A DNA stretch of 64,000 nt. Source: Clarkia xantiana subsp. parviflora. Taxonomy: Eukaryota; Streptophyta; Magnoliopsida; Myrtales; Onagraceae. The stretch lies in assembly GCA_036873135.1 (NCBI GenBank), contig JAPTYO010000011.1:8795071-8859070 (forward strand), in the 5' to 3' direction. Positions 34,721-47,378 of this stretch are shown in pieces (position 1 is the stretch's first letter; the number at the start of each line of letters is the position of its first letter). The notes under the pieces were generated by a model. That model was not told where the DNA came from. It saw nothing but the letters and a program-made list of their open reading frames with translations, and ran no database searches. The position numbers and the translations under genes were made by a program.

Positions 34721-36186
34721 TATCATTCCCACCTTTCTCCAAAGAGTCGAGCTTTCGTGAAATGATGAAACATACATGTAATACTTTATCAATTCACTAG
34801 ACATTTCGGGTTTAGAATTCTGTAACTAGTAAGAATAAAAAAATATTTATAACAAGTATTTTATCATTACAAATGACATTGTGCTGTTTGAAATTATTTT
34901 ATATATGGAATAAGTGATGTTCTTCTTATGACCTCTAGACATCCGGAAAAAAGACTTGGTGAGAGAAAATAATAATAAATGAATATATATAGATGTAAAA
35001 ATACACGCTAAATCAAATAAAATCGTTTGTCATCAGCTTAATAATTTATTTTGTTTGTGAGCAAATAGATGTTGATGATGGTGCCTTGGCCCCAATCCAA
35101 AGTCTTTCCTCAGACGTCATACCTTCATTTTCAATTAAAATCTTTATAATGTTTAGCTGTCTCTCTGATTTAACTTTTATTATGGATATAAAAATTCCAT
35201 TTTTTATTTTTTGGACTTTCAATTCAATGATTGGACTTCTGACTTCCTGCCAACCCTTCAACTATAAACCAATAAAATCAATGTATTGAGCTTTGTTTCT
35301 TTTCTAACAATAAATTTTCTTTAAAAAAAAATTGTGAACCATTCCTATTTTACGCAGTAAAACTTGCAAAATCGGTAGTTCTCCAACTGCGTGTTTTTTT
35401 ATTTTATTTTTTTTATTTTATAGATACTACTATAAGGAATTGCGTGGGTTCGATGGATAATATTTAAATTATTATAATAAAAAGGTTTATAATTTAATAT
35501 TTTTTCATAGAAAAAAAAAATATTTTCAAGAAGAAAAAAAAAATATTATTATCAATTTATAATTTGAGTTAACATAATACTGTACTCAACATTATTTTAA
35601 AAGAAAAATCCCAAGGTTCAAGTCTTATTATCCACACTTTTGTTTGGCAAAAAAAAAATCATAATATTATTACTATTCTTAAATAAAAATGCAGAACAAT
35701 CTTGTGTCAAAAATAAATTTTTTAAAAGGGTAGTAAAAATACTAAAATAGAAAACATAATATGTCTACTATATTGTGTTTTCGAGTCAATTTTTTACATT
35801 GTCAGACTTTATATAGATAACTAGCATTAAGTCGACAACGTTATAGACCAAACTCCAAACTAGTGAGAAGTCGAAAGGCTTAATAGAGTCATGTATCACC
35901 GGAGATGGAAATACCGATATCAGACCATGGCTAGAGTCTCTAGATCTGGGTGACCCAAATTTTAACAAATTTTATTGAGCACGTAATATAATAATTTATT
36001 ATTACATAGAAGATTCATATTGCTTTTTTTATTGGCGAAAGGATTCATATTGCTTTATTTAATTTGTCAAAAATGTGAAGTAAAATTCCACGTTCAACAC
36101 CTTTAGGTGTATTGTATTACTCCCGTCCGGTTATAGATAGATAGATGTAAATTAAATTTGATTGATTTGGTTTGGTTTGGTTAAAC
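34721..36186. other. AT-rich intergenic DNA, no gene seen
   Basis: Short frames such as 35086-35289 have no recognisable product. Long A and T runs occur at 35390-35540. Confidence 0.5.
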
Positions 36187-36199
36187 CTTATGTACGAAC

Positions 36200-36438
36200 C
36201 ATGTAACAATAGTGTGGTGATTTAGCGCCTCATCCCTTAACTAGAGGTCAGGGGTTCAATCCCTGCTAGTGACCATGGGAATGGAAAATTGCTCATGGCC
36301 AGCACTTTACCCTTATGGGCTGACCCGGTGCGAGTGAGGATTAATCTAGGTGTGGAGCAAGAATGCTACGGGTGCTGCCCTCCTGATGAGGCCCCCTAGG
36401 ACCACCCCGCGAAAAAAAAAAAAAAAAAAAAAAAAAAA
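36200..36438 (+). mobile_element. tRNA-derived SINE with 13-bp target duplication
   Basis: A polymerase III B-box (GGTTCAATCCC, 36253-36263) lies near the 5' end, followed by a body containing GACCCGGTGCGAGTGAGGAT, as in Au-like plant SINEs, and a poly-A tail of about 28 bases. CTTATGTACGAAC is repeated on both sides (36187-36199 and 36439-36451). Confidence 0.92.
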
Positions 36439-36451
36439 CTTATGTACGAAC

Positions 36452-37570
36452 GAATGTCCCCATCTGCATTCTGCACCGTCCGATGCATCTCTCTTAAAGC
36501 GACGGAGGCCCCACCACTCTCTACTCTGTCTCTACTACAAAGAAAATGAGAAATTATTCTAGTTTTTATTTTTGGGACCCAGACCAGAAAGTAAAATTCC
36601 ATTTTTCCAACAGACCCAATCAGCTGAGCAGAGCAGCCAATAGATGGAAGACAAGTCATTCAATAATGTATAGCTCACAAAAACTAAATTAAAAATCAAT
36701 CAATAATCCTTTCTTCCGGAATAAATAAATGAACTACTTCATCTTTGATCCGCCCAAAAAGAAACTACTTCATATTTGTGGCAAAAAAGTACTCCATCTT
36801 TGAGGTGTGCTTTTAGGTAAAATTGCGACATCTCTTAAATAACTATGACAGTATTTTTTTTTTTTTTTGCAGTTAGTGAAATTAAAGTGAATATGGATAT
36901 AGTGAAATATTTTAATTGAATATATATTTAATTCTAAAAATATTAGTAAATTTTATACATAAATTGTTAATTACCGTGCAATTGATCGTCTAATTTAAAA
37001 CATTTCATTACATCAATATCAGTTTAACCTCACTAACTGCAAAAAGACCTCGAGCATAACTCATTTGTGTTCATTTGACTGATTATACATAAGATAGCAA
37101 TTTAATCTACAATTGAACGTTCAAATATCGATTTTTAAAAATGTAAAATTCAGACAGTAATTAATAAAATCAATTAAAATTCAGGTAATGATGTTATTAC
37201 CCAAAAATTCTATAACAAGCGGTTACCTAGAGGCTACGTTTGGACAACTTTAATTATTATTTTTATCTTCACCATTTGGCTTGTATTACCATACATGATT
37301 TCAATTGAGAAATATTTCAATGTGATAGATAAGAAGGACATAAGTTAATTAAAAATGGTATTTAATTGAGAAATGAAATATGATAACATAGTAACAAATT
37401 AATTAGACTTCTTAATCATGATGCTAAGTTGGTCGTACATAATCTTTATATACCAATATAAAATGTGAGAGTTGTCCTCACCCCTAAAAGGTACCTCTTG
37501 AACATTTTTATTTTTATTTTATTATATATATATTTATATATGTTATATTTCATTCCCATATTTTTTATTT

Positions 37571-37612
<42 letters not shown>

Positions 37613-37900
37613 GTGTTATATTTAGTTCCCTTATTTTTATAAAATGGTGATTTAGTCTTTTTATCTTTGAGACCCATCTATTTATCTTTACTATTTATTA
37701 CTAAAAAACCATTTAATTACATTTTGTTATTTTTAGTTTTTTATGTCGCTTAATTGGTAGGTCACCGTGCTGTTATTATTAATTTCTCCATCAAATATAT
37801 ATCAATTACAGTAAACATGCATTTAATAGGTGCAAATGTCAGGTAGATGCATTTTTCCATTCACTATGTCATTGATTTGAGGATGTTCCACTTGTTAACA
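36452..37900. other. AT-rich intergenic DNA with an (AT)n run
   Basis: No gene was seen. A TA dinucleotide run of about 38 bp covers 37573-37611. Confidence 0.6.
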
Positions 37901-37904
37901 TTTT

Positions 37905-38620
37905 TGTATCAAATAAATTAGTCACTTGCTAACTCAAATAACATATCAAATATGGATCAAACGTGGTTCTTGAAGTTTGACTTTACATATAACATGTTAC
38001 TCAATGTTTAATACTTATTGACTCGAACTATCGATTTAGTTATTGCGTTTGTAAATTCAGTCATATTAGGTATCTCCTAATTGGTAGTTGAATAAATAGT
38101 TAAGTTGAATTCAAGTATAAACTTTACACATTAGTGTTTTAAAAAATTGATGATTTAGTCCCTACAATATTTGAGTATTACTAAAAATTTCATTAGATAA
38201 ATTGCATTAACTTTTTTGTTAAGGTCGCTTAACTGACATGTTACATAATTATCATTAACTTACTAATACAATATACCTATAAATTTGAGCCACCCATAAA
38301 GTATGATATGTACTCAACTCGTGCAAACTTCGAGTACATGTTGAGATTTTTTTGCATCACATAGATCAGTCACTTGTCAAATCATATCAATTGTCAAAAT
38401 ATGGGTTAACCACGGTTCTTGAATTTTGACCTTTTACGGATAACATAGTACTCATCGTCCAACATTTAGGTTCTTGAATCATTAATTTAGTTATTCCGTC
38501 TGTCAATAAAATCAAATTGTGTACAACCTAATTAGTAGTTAAATAAGTAATCGACATAAAATCAAGTATAAACTTTAGATTTTAATGAATTGAAATTTTC
38601 TTTAGCATTAAATCAATTTT
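37905..38620. repeat. diverged tandem duplication of about 480 bp
   Basis: Phrases around 37950-38120 (GGTTCTTGAAGTTTGAC, GATTTAGTTATT, AAGTATAAACTTTA) recur in the same order and strand around 38410-38580. The copies differ by many substitutions and small gaps. Confidence 0.5.
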
Positions 38621-39018
38621 TGTTGGTATTATGATATAAAATTGCATGAAAAGTGTATAGTTACGTTTGTATAGGTCAAACTGCTCCACCGAAGATTCTA
38701 AGTGGTTAATTGCGCGCTTACATTCTTCACTCCTCAAGTTGATAAATTAGATACAACTTTGTCGTTAATAACTCACGTCATGCTCAATCCAACTCATTAT
38801 TAGTTATAACAGTAAATTAGTATCGTAATTTAAAACAATAGTTAATTTTTGACTTAATTATCTTCTTCTATTTTTCCCGTTTTGTATTACTTTGTGTCGG
38901 TCTTTTCGATCACAGATTCATTTCTCGCAACCCATAAACTTGGCCATGTATTAATTACATATTATCATATTAGAACATTGAAGATAAAATATGTATTTTG
39001 AAACTTAGACGATTTATG

Positions 39019-39046
39019 CGCGTGCAACGCACGCGTTAATAACTAG
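39019..39046 (+). mobile_element. Helitron-type 3' end
   Basis: A 7-bp GC stem with loop AAC (39019-39035) lies 7 bases before CTAG (39043-39046), which is followed by T. A hairpin just before CTRR, inserted at A/T, is the classical Helitron 3' terminus. The 5' end was not identified. Confidence 0.6.
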
Positions 39047-39574
39047 TAATTATATATGTATATATTTATTTTTGGCCAACATTATATATGTATATATAGT
39101 TAGAACAGTATGTATGAGTCACTCGTTGGCAAAAAAAAAGAAGTATGTATGAATCAATAAGATGGGTCGAATTTAAATTGGGTTATTGAAAACTCAATTT
39201 GTAGCCAAATTCTAATTTTGTGGAGTTATAAACTACTAAATCTGTACTTAACTAATGGTTATCGGTGAACCTTTTTGACATATACAATCATAAATATATT
39301 TTTCATGAGCTTTTTATTCGAAAATACCAACAAAAATAAAGTTACACTATTTATTTATTTATTTTTAAATTAGCCGGATGCTAAAAGATAATTCAAAACG
39401 TTATTTATACTTATTTTATTTCAATTATTTATTTAAGATTTTTTTTTTCTTTTTCGGTTTAACTATTAATTAGACAATTCAAGAAGATCCATAAAAATGT
39501 TATTTGTAGACTTGACTATCGTGACTCATGCTTGACCTATCATTTTGACAGGTTATATGCATAAGACGACGTAT

Positions 39575-42500
39575 AGGATTAATAACCAAATTACTACCTG
39601 AATTTTGACACTCTTACAAATCTCTGTCTCAATTTTTAATTTTGAAAATTAGCTACCTCAATTTTGAAATTCAGATCAAATCGCTACCTCAGTCAATTTT
39701 TTGTCAATTTAGACATAATTGAACCACATGTGTTTTTTTCAAATATTTTTCTTCATGCAATTGTCTCTTCCTTGCCTCCTTGTGTGAACCTACTTTACTA
39801 TATTCTCTTCGTTATCATCATTGATTTATTATTTTATTCTATGTCGTATGTATATCTTCAATTCCAAAAGTTCAGACAAAGTTCTACATTACTAATTAAC
39901 AATTCCTCCATCATAACAAGTTGCAGAATCTAAAAGTTGTTTTGCTGTTGTTTTGATGCAGTAATGGTGTTGTTTCATTGTTGTTTTTTTTTTTTCCGCT
40001 TTTGCTTATGCAATTTTTAGTTCGGTTTTAATTATATTACGTTTAGGTTATGTGTTATTTTGCTGTGTTATCTTGCTGTAGTAAATATGGATTTTTCTAC
40101 TATGCTTTGGGAGTACCATGCTTTTGATTTTTTTAATACTATGGTGGACTTAATTGTAACATAACTAAAACTTTAAAAGTATGAAAAAGTATGAATTTTT
40201 TAAACTACACCTAAGATGTGTATCATACTATTAATAATATCAATTTCCCTATGGGGTACACCTTTAGGGCAATAGAAAAATAAAAAAATTAGTGGCAAAA
40301 CCATGGTGCTCCAAGAGTATTGTAGAAAGGTCCAGTAAATATGTTGTATCATTGTTGATTTTTATTATTTTTTTTTTTTTTTCACTTTTTGCTGCTCCAA
40401 TTTTCACTATTACGACGTTTACTTTTTTTAAAATTTTGTTTTTGAAACATAGCGAATATTTTTCGTTATTCTGTTGTTCAACTGCTTCTAACGAAAGGGG
40501 TCTGGGTATTTGTGGATCAAAGTCATAAAAAAGTAATACGTCCTTAAAATATAATACAAATTAAGTTAAATTAACTCCACCTACTAGCATTTTCAGCATT
40601 TGTACAAAAAGATAAAATATAAGATAATAATAAGAGATAAAAGAGAAGTTGGAACACTTGAAAGAGACAACTTTAAATTTGTATCTATGTCTTGTATACT
40701 TGGAACTAACATCAAAACAATTTGAATTCCGTTATATTTTCTTTAGGATATATATGACATTTGCAAAATCCATACATAATTTTCAGGTGAACAGAGCAAG
40801 TAGAGCGGCGAAGTTAACCTTTTTTTATGGTGGAATTGTTAATTAGTAATAGGGATTTAAATCAAATTGGTACCTGGGTTAACAACCCAAAACGAATTGG
40901 TACCTCCACTAAATTTTGTGACAAGTTGGTACCCGAGTTAACCTAGGTGTTGCACCGTTAGAATTTCTGGTTAAAACTAACGGAATCTCATTTTTGGCGC
41001 ATGAAAAGACTAAAATACCCTTATTGCAGAATAGCTACGTAATAGCAATTCAAAACTTTGGAACTCAATATCTCACTCATTTCTTCATCTTTTTGGACGA
41101 TTTTTTTTTTTTGAAACCGCATAACTTTTCGAGATCTATGCAAGCCAAATAGCCTTAAAGTGATTTGACCAGTTTTTTTTTCAATAAACACCGGTTTCCA
41201 TGTTAATTCATTCTTTTTTGTATAAAGCTCCACCGCATTCTAACACTTATCAACCTTGATCACCAACTTTTTTTACTAATTGGATTCCAATACTACAATC
41301 AAACCGTTGCTCTTGGATTCCAACACTTATGTTTAAGAACCAAATTGATATTATACATTTCATCCAAAAGAAAACAAAAGGCGAAAGTCTGTCGAATTAA
41401 TTATTATGCAATCTATAACTTACTAGAATTTTTCTTGATGTCTCCAGTAAACTATATTTGTGTGTCTCTAAATCAATAAACGTCACTACAAGAGAATATA
41501 TGGATCTTAACATGATAAGCTACCAATTTTTTTGTTTATATATTTTTTGGACATGTTGAAAAATTGACCAGTTCTGTAGGTCTTCGATTTTAAAAGCTTG
41601 ACATGGTCCAACATAAAATTGCAAATGGAACAGTTTTGGCAATATCTCGAAAGAAAATTTATTGTTTGTCTCTAGCCACATAGTGGTAAAATTCTTTGTG
41701 TGGTTCTTTTAATGCAAGTTCATCTTATTTTCTCACATTACGGTCATCCCTCAGGATACTGAGAGTATCAATTTCACACGTAGATTAAATGAGAAAATAA
41801 ACTATTTCTTCTTGGTGTCCATTCTAAAAATTCTTCCAATACCCTTAAAAGTACTTTTCATATTATTCTATTTCAAGTATGAAACATATTTATCTATCTA
41901 GGATCCATATGTTCTCTTGCAGTGACGTTTATTGATTTAGAGACACACCGGTATAGTTTATTGGAGACATCAAGAAAAATTCCAGTAAGTTATAGATTGC
42001 ATAACAATTAATTCGACAAACTTTCATTTTTGGTTTTCTTTTGGATGAAAGGTTAACATCAATTTGGTTTTTAAACAGAAGTGTTGGAATCCAAAAGCAA
42101 CGGTTTGATTGTAGTATTGGAATCCAATTAGTAAAAAAAGTGGGTGATCAAGGGTGATAAGTGTTAGAATGCGGTGGAGTTTGATACAAAAAAGAATGAA
42201 TTAACATGGAAAACGATATTTATTGAAAAAAAACTGGGAAAATCACTTTGGGTTGCATAGATCTCGAAAAATTATGTGGTTTCAAAAAAAAATCGTCTTA
42301 AAAGATGAAAAAATGAGTGAGATATTGGGTTCCAAAGTTTTGAGTTGCTATTATGTAGCTATTCTGCAATAAGGGTATTATGGTCTTTTCATGCCCCAAA
42401 AATGGGATTCCGTTAGTTTTAACTAGAAATTTTAACGGTGCGACACCCCGGTTAACTCGGGTACCAATTTGTCACAAAATTTAGTAGAGGTACCAATTTG

Positions 42501-42868
42501 TTTTAGGCTGTTAACCCAGGTACCAATTTGGTTTAAATCCCTTAGTAATATAGAAGTTTGTCTGAAATCTTGAAATTGAAGATATATATACGACATAGAA
42601 GAAAATAATAAAGCAAAGATGATAATGGAGAGAAGATGGTGAAATATGTTCACGCAATGAGGCAAGGAATAAAGACAAGGGCATTTTTGGAAGAAAAATA
42701 TTTGAAAAAAACACATGTGGTTCAATTCTGTTTAAATTGACAAAAAATTGACCGAGGTAGCGATTTGATCTGAATTTCAAAGTTGAGGTAGCTAATTTTC
42801 AAAATCAAAAGTTGAGGTAGCGATTTGTAAACGGGCCAAAGTTCAGGTAGTAATTTGTTATTAACCCC
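39575..42868. mobile_element. long-TIR element (GGRTTAATAAC ends) carrying a nested foldback
   Basis: The left arm (39575-39908) is the inverse of the right arm, which is itself split into 40836-40851 and 42551-42868. Matching text includes ACCTGAAYTTTG, CGCTACCTC and GAACCACATGTG. The loop between 39910 and 40835 holds no recognisable gene. Without the nested 1.69-kb element it would be about 1.6 kb. No clear target duplication was found. Confidence 0.75.
40852..42541. mobile_element. 1.69-kb foldback element with 9-bp target duplication
   Basis: The two halves are inverted copies along nearly their whole length, about 650-700 bp per arm, centred near 41700. The ends are GGGATTTAAATCAAATTGG and its near-complement. 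TTAGTAATA flanks both sides (40843-40851 and 42542-42550). No coding capacity was seen. The ends and 9-bp duplication point to a non-autonomous Mutator-type foldback. Confidence 0.88.
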
Positions 42869-43500
42869 ACTAATTTATTATATAAAGATTTCAACATGTA
42901 CTCGAAACTTGCATGAGTGGACTATATGTCATCTGTTATTAGTGACTCAAATTAACATCTATATTAGAGTAAGAAATTTTAATAATAACTTGCATAACGT
43001 ATCAATTAAACGACCTTAGTAGAAAATTAATGGAAAATCCCAAAAATTGCTACTTAGGTATCCAGGGCCGGCCCAAGAGAGACTGAGGCCTAAAGCTAAA
43101 ATAAAATTCGGGCCTTCACTTTTTTTTTTTTTTTTTCTAGTAGACATTTTTTAAAAGAGCCTATCAATTAAAATTCGAAAAGAGAGAACCTGATCAAGCA
43201 TAAAAAATAATAGAAAGTCGTTTTTTTTAATTAAATTTATGAACTGAACATTTTTTTGATACATGCTTAAGTAGACTTACTTAGCTGTATAATAATATAT
43301 ATGAGGTCTTCCTTCTTTGGGGGCTAAAACCCTAGCTTTAGTGGCCTTACCCTTGGGCTGGCCCCGTAGGTATCAACAATATGTGGTTTTGTTCCTAAAC
43401 CTTAACAAAATATATAGGGGCTAAGCTAACATAATTAATATTATAGGTATCAATTTGAACTAATCACATTTTTAAGGGGCTGATTGAATTTTATCGATAT
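42869..43500. other. AT-rich upstream region of the VPE gene
   Basis: No gene was seen. It contains a T run near 43121 and a GGCCTAAAG / GGGGCTAAAACCC pair around 43085-43330 that may be another old inverted-repeat remnant. Confidence 0.4.
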
Positions 43501-43507
43501 TTTCCGG

Positions 43508-43515
43508 TATATTTA
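43508..43515 (+). promoter_or_regulatory. TATA-like box upstream of the VPE gene
   Basis: TATATTTA lies 70 bp upstream of the ATG, a plausible core promoter with a short leader. Confidence 0.4.
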
Positions 43516-43584
43516 TCCAACTCGAGATTCCATTTATTTCCGCCAAACATAAGACACACCTTTCCTGATCAGATTCCAGCAATA

Positions 43585-46565
43585 ATGATCCGCTCCATCG
43601 TCCTCTTCGTCGTCTTCATCTTCGCCGGAGCTGTTGCCAGTAGCCGGGCCATCTCCGGAGATGTTATTAAGCTGCCTTCGGACGCTTCGAAATTTTTCGG
43701 TGGCGGTGCTGATGATGATTACGTTGGAACTAGATGGGCCGTCCTGATCGCTGGTTCGAACGGATACTGGAATTACAGACACCAGGTGATTTCCTGTTGA
43801 TTTTTCTTTCGTAAGTTCAAAGAAAATACAACGGATTTTGGCTTCAATCATGTTCCGTTAAAGTAGCGATTTCTTCAATAGAGTGTTTCAGATGGCAAAC
43901 TCTCACCTGATTTTGTTTCTTTTTCTTTACGCACTCATTGATGGGAAAAATTACTGTGTTGATTGCTAATCATAACCAATTAATTTTGATACAATCAGTT
44001 ACTACATGTATATATGACGTTCATTTTCTTGCTAGGCGATGGCATGGATGATCTGTGGTTTTTTTTATTCGCTGTTAGCAGTTCAAATTGAAGAGATCTA
44101 ATATAAATAGTTGAATGGATAATTTTACTCACTTAAAGATTGTGATATCCTGTTTTGGGATGTTGTTTTACAGGCCGATGTTTGCCACGCATATCAACTC
44201 TTGAGGAAAGGTGGACTGAAAGATGAAAACATAATTGTCTTTATGTATGATGACATTGCTTACGATGAAGAGAACCCTAGGCCTGGGGTTATCATCAATA
44301 GTCCTAACGGAGGTGATGTTTATGAAGGAGTTCCGAAGGTATTCTTTCTGGGAATAGTTATGGTTACTGATAAACTGTGTCTGGATAAAATCCTAATGAT
44401 CCATTTTTCTTGTTCTGCTTAACCTTCTATTTGTAGGATTACACAGGTGAGGATGTCACAGTGAACAACTTTTTTTCCGTTATCCTTGGGAACAAGACTG
44501 CCCTTACTGGTGGTAGTGGGAAGGTTGTTGACAGTGGCCCAAATGATCACATCTTCATATATTACACTGATCATGGAGGGCCTGGTGTTCTTGGTTAGTT
44601 CCTTATTGGGCTTTTCATTTGACTAATTCCTTGTTTTTCTTTCCTTTGAGTAATTATGTGATGAAGGAGAACTGTTTTCCGTCATTGTAATTAGTTAGCA
44701 ATTCGACGCAGGCTTTCCTTATCAGAAGCTTTTATTATGAAAATGATTGTGGTGGCCTTTGATTCTCAGGGATGCCTACTAGTCCTTTCTTATATGCTGA
44801 TGAGCTGATAGACGTGTTGAAGCAGAAGCATGCATCTGGAACATACGAACGCTTGGTAAACTATTGCTTACCAATTCTTCCCTTTTAATTTTTTGGTAGC
44901 TTCTGGATTTTAAGTATCCAAAGGTTATTAACATGAAAAAAATACAGGTGTTTTACCTTGAAGCATGTGAATCTGGAAGTATTTTTGAAGGCCTTCTTCC
45001 AGAAGGTTTGAACATATATGCAACCACAGCCTCAAATGCTGAGGAGAGCAGTTGGGGTACCTATTGCCCTGGAGAGTATCCAAGTCCACCTCCGGAGTAT
45101 GAAACTTGTTTGGGTGACTTGTATAGCATCTCTTGGATGGAGGACAGGTATATGCTCTTTTTCATTTGTTTAGCAGTGAAAACCTATTAAATTATTGAAA
45201 TTTATGTTTACCTTTAATTTTGTAGTATTTAAAGTTTATCTTTTTTGTTGCCTAAGATAAAAACAAACTAATCGCTTCTATGATAATGAATTAAAGATTA
45301 GTCAATTCTTTATGAGAACAAAATTGAATTCACAATATATGTGAGATGATTTTGTCCATACTTTTTCAACAGTGACATTCATAACCTGCGGTCTGAATCC
45401 CTACGTCAGCAGTATGAACTGGTAAGAACACCCTTTCTTATGCACTTCAGTTGTATTTGTTAAAATGGAAAAAAAATTGTGTGAAACAGTTGGTAAAATC
45501 CAAAACTAGGGAAATTCTATCAATCTCTTTTTGCAGGTGAAAAGGAAGACTTCAAATGAAAACTCCCCATACGGTTCCCATGTGATGCAATATGGTGATA
45601 TAGCACAGAGCAAGGAAAGTCTGTTCATGTACATGGGCACAAACCCTGCGAATGATAATTACACCTATGTGGATGATAATTCTTTGAGACCTCCTACCAA
45701 AGCTGTTAACCAGAGAGATGCGGACCTGCTACATTTCTGGCACAAGGTATTCTTTTCTTCTATCCTTTCACTGGAATTAACCAGATCTTCTAATTACCTC
45801 ATAAATTTTGAGACGTTTTATAACCACACATCCATCACTAAACAGCTATGGTTTGTTTTTGATGGACATGCTTCAGTTTAGACTGATTTATAGAATTGAG
45901 GCAAAGGCCTACACAAGGATTTTTGTTGTTTTTGGCTAAAGAAAATGAAGCAGATAGCAGTAGATGCAATCATTATCTGTTATCTCGAATGAACCAGTAG
46001 TGCAATTCCTTTTGCAGTTCAGCAAGGCTCCAGAAGGATCTCCTAGGAAAGTTGAAGCTCAAAAGCAGTTTGTTGAAGTAATGTCACACAGAATGCACGT
46101 CGATCAAAGCATGAAGCTCATAGGAAAGCTGTTATTTGGAATAAAAAAAGGTCCAGAGGTGTTAAGCACTGTTCGGCCTTCTGGGCAACCTCTAGTTGAT
46201 GACTGGGCATGCTTGAGAAGCTTGGTAAGTTATTAGATTTTGATGAACATCATTAAGTGATGGAACTAGAACCTCTTTTTATCAAGTTTAAACATCAAAA
46301 CTTAACCTTTAAAACAAATCTTAATTATTATTATTATTATTGTTTTGTGAAGTTTATATTGATATGCTCCTATCCTATGCAGGTGAGGACGTTTGAAGCT
46401 CACTGTGGATCGATATCTCAGTACGGAATGAAACACATGCGATCCCTTGCAAACATCTGCAATGCAGGAGTGGTGGCCGAGCAGATGGCAGAGGCATCAG
46501 CTCAAGCTTGCCCCAATATTCCCACTGGTCCATGGAGCTCTCTCAACCGTGGATTCAGCGCATGA
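43585..46565 (+). CDS. VPE: vacuolar processing enzyme (legumain, asparaginyl endopeptidase), about 485 aa
   Basis: This cysteine protease of family C13 cleaves after Asn or Asp in the vacuole. It matures storage proteins and takes part in programmed cell death (family knowledge). Nine exons: 43585-43785, 44174-44338, 44437-44593, 44770-44855, 44948-45147, 45373-45421, 45537-45746, 46018-46224 and 46383-46565; all phases agree and the last ends TGA. The first 22 residues are a hydrophobic signal peptide ([11 protein letters not shown]). The core starts [18 protein letters not shown]. The catalytic His is in [12 protein letters not shown] and the catalytic Cys in [13 protein letters not shown]. 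The C-terminal inhibitory prodomain ends in the Cys-containing TFEAHCG...LANIC. Nine exons and about 485 residues are usual for plant VPEs. [13 protein letters not shown] and the downstream text look like the beta/gamma VPE types; I cannot decide between them. Confidence 0.96.
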
Positions 46566-47030
46566 CACTATAAATCCAACAAAACAAGTAAGTTCAGAAC
46601 AGATTACCTTATTGTATTTATGAAACAGAATGTTTGTGTTTAATGAATCTTTGCTGCTCTGTTGTAAATAATGTCTGTCAAAGGGCTTGTTGTAAAATCG
46701 TGTATGAATGAATGTTTAAAAGTAAGTATTGCAGCTTGAAGCTTCCATTGGATGATGAATAGATAGGGAGTGTGATAGTTATGAGATAGCAGCCTACACT
46801 ACATGATGTGTTTTGGCACGATAGCTGCTTCTATCTATGGGTAGGTTATTGGTGATGCAAGAACTGATATGTTAAATTTTAGGGTTGTTTTTTAGTTTTT
46901 CTTTTTTTTTTTTTGCCACTGAAAAGAATGAGCTATTAGGCCGCATAATCTTTTTGATTAGAATTCGAATGAAAAAAAGTCCTTATTGGCCTTAAACATG
47001 GCACTAGACATTTTTCAAGACTCACTGCGA
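46566..47030. other. 3' UTR and spacer after the VPE gene
   Basis: AATAAT and AATGAATG motifs near 46645-46715 could direct polyadenylation. No further coding sequence was seen. Confidence 0.5.
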
Positions 47031-47034
47031 ATGA

Positions 47035-47315
47035 ACATGGTCAATTAACACAACGCATTTCCGTGTTAAAATCGTGTATAAACGTGTTTGACACGACCTG
47101 ACATGATTTTGTCCCGTGATAAGTAATAGCGTGAGTAATTTTTTTTCACACGGGGAGGAGCGTGTTAAATGCTGTAGCCCGTGTCAAATTCGTAATTGCG
47201 CGTGTCAGAAATATCCCCGTGTCAAATTTATGTGACCCGTGTCAAGTGTACATGACTTTTCACACGCTGGATACGACGAATTTTCACACGACCTTGGACG
47301 GGACTATTGTGCCAT
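47035..47315. repeat. cluster of CGTGT/ACACG motifs
   Basis: More than ten copies of CGTGT or its complement ACACG, often as CCCGTGTCAAATT or TTTTCACACG, are packed into about 280 bp in both orientations. This resembles transposon subterminal repeats, but no terminus was found. Confidence 0.5.
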
Positions 47316-47378
47316 TTTGTTGTTTTTGAGTAAATGAATCTGATTCAAAATATATATATTTAAAATCAACTAACTTAC

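Noticed and set aside
37465..37650. ORF made of Tyr/Ile repeats
   Set aside because: It is the translation of an (AT)n microsatellite.
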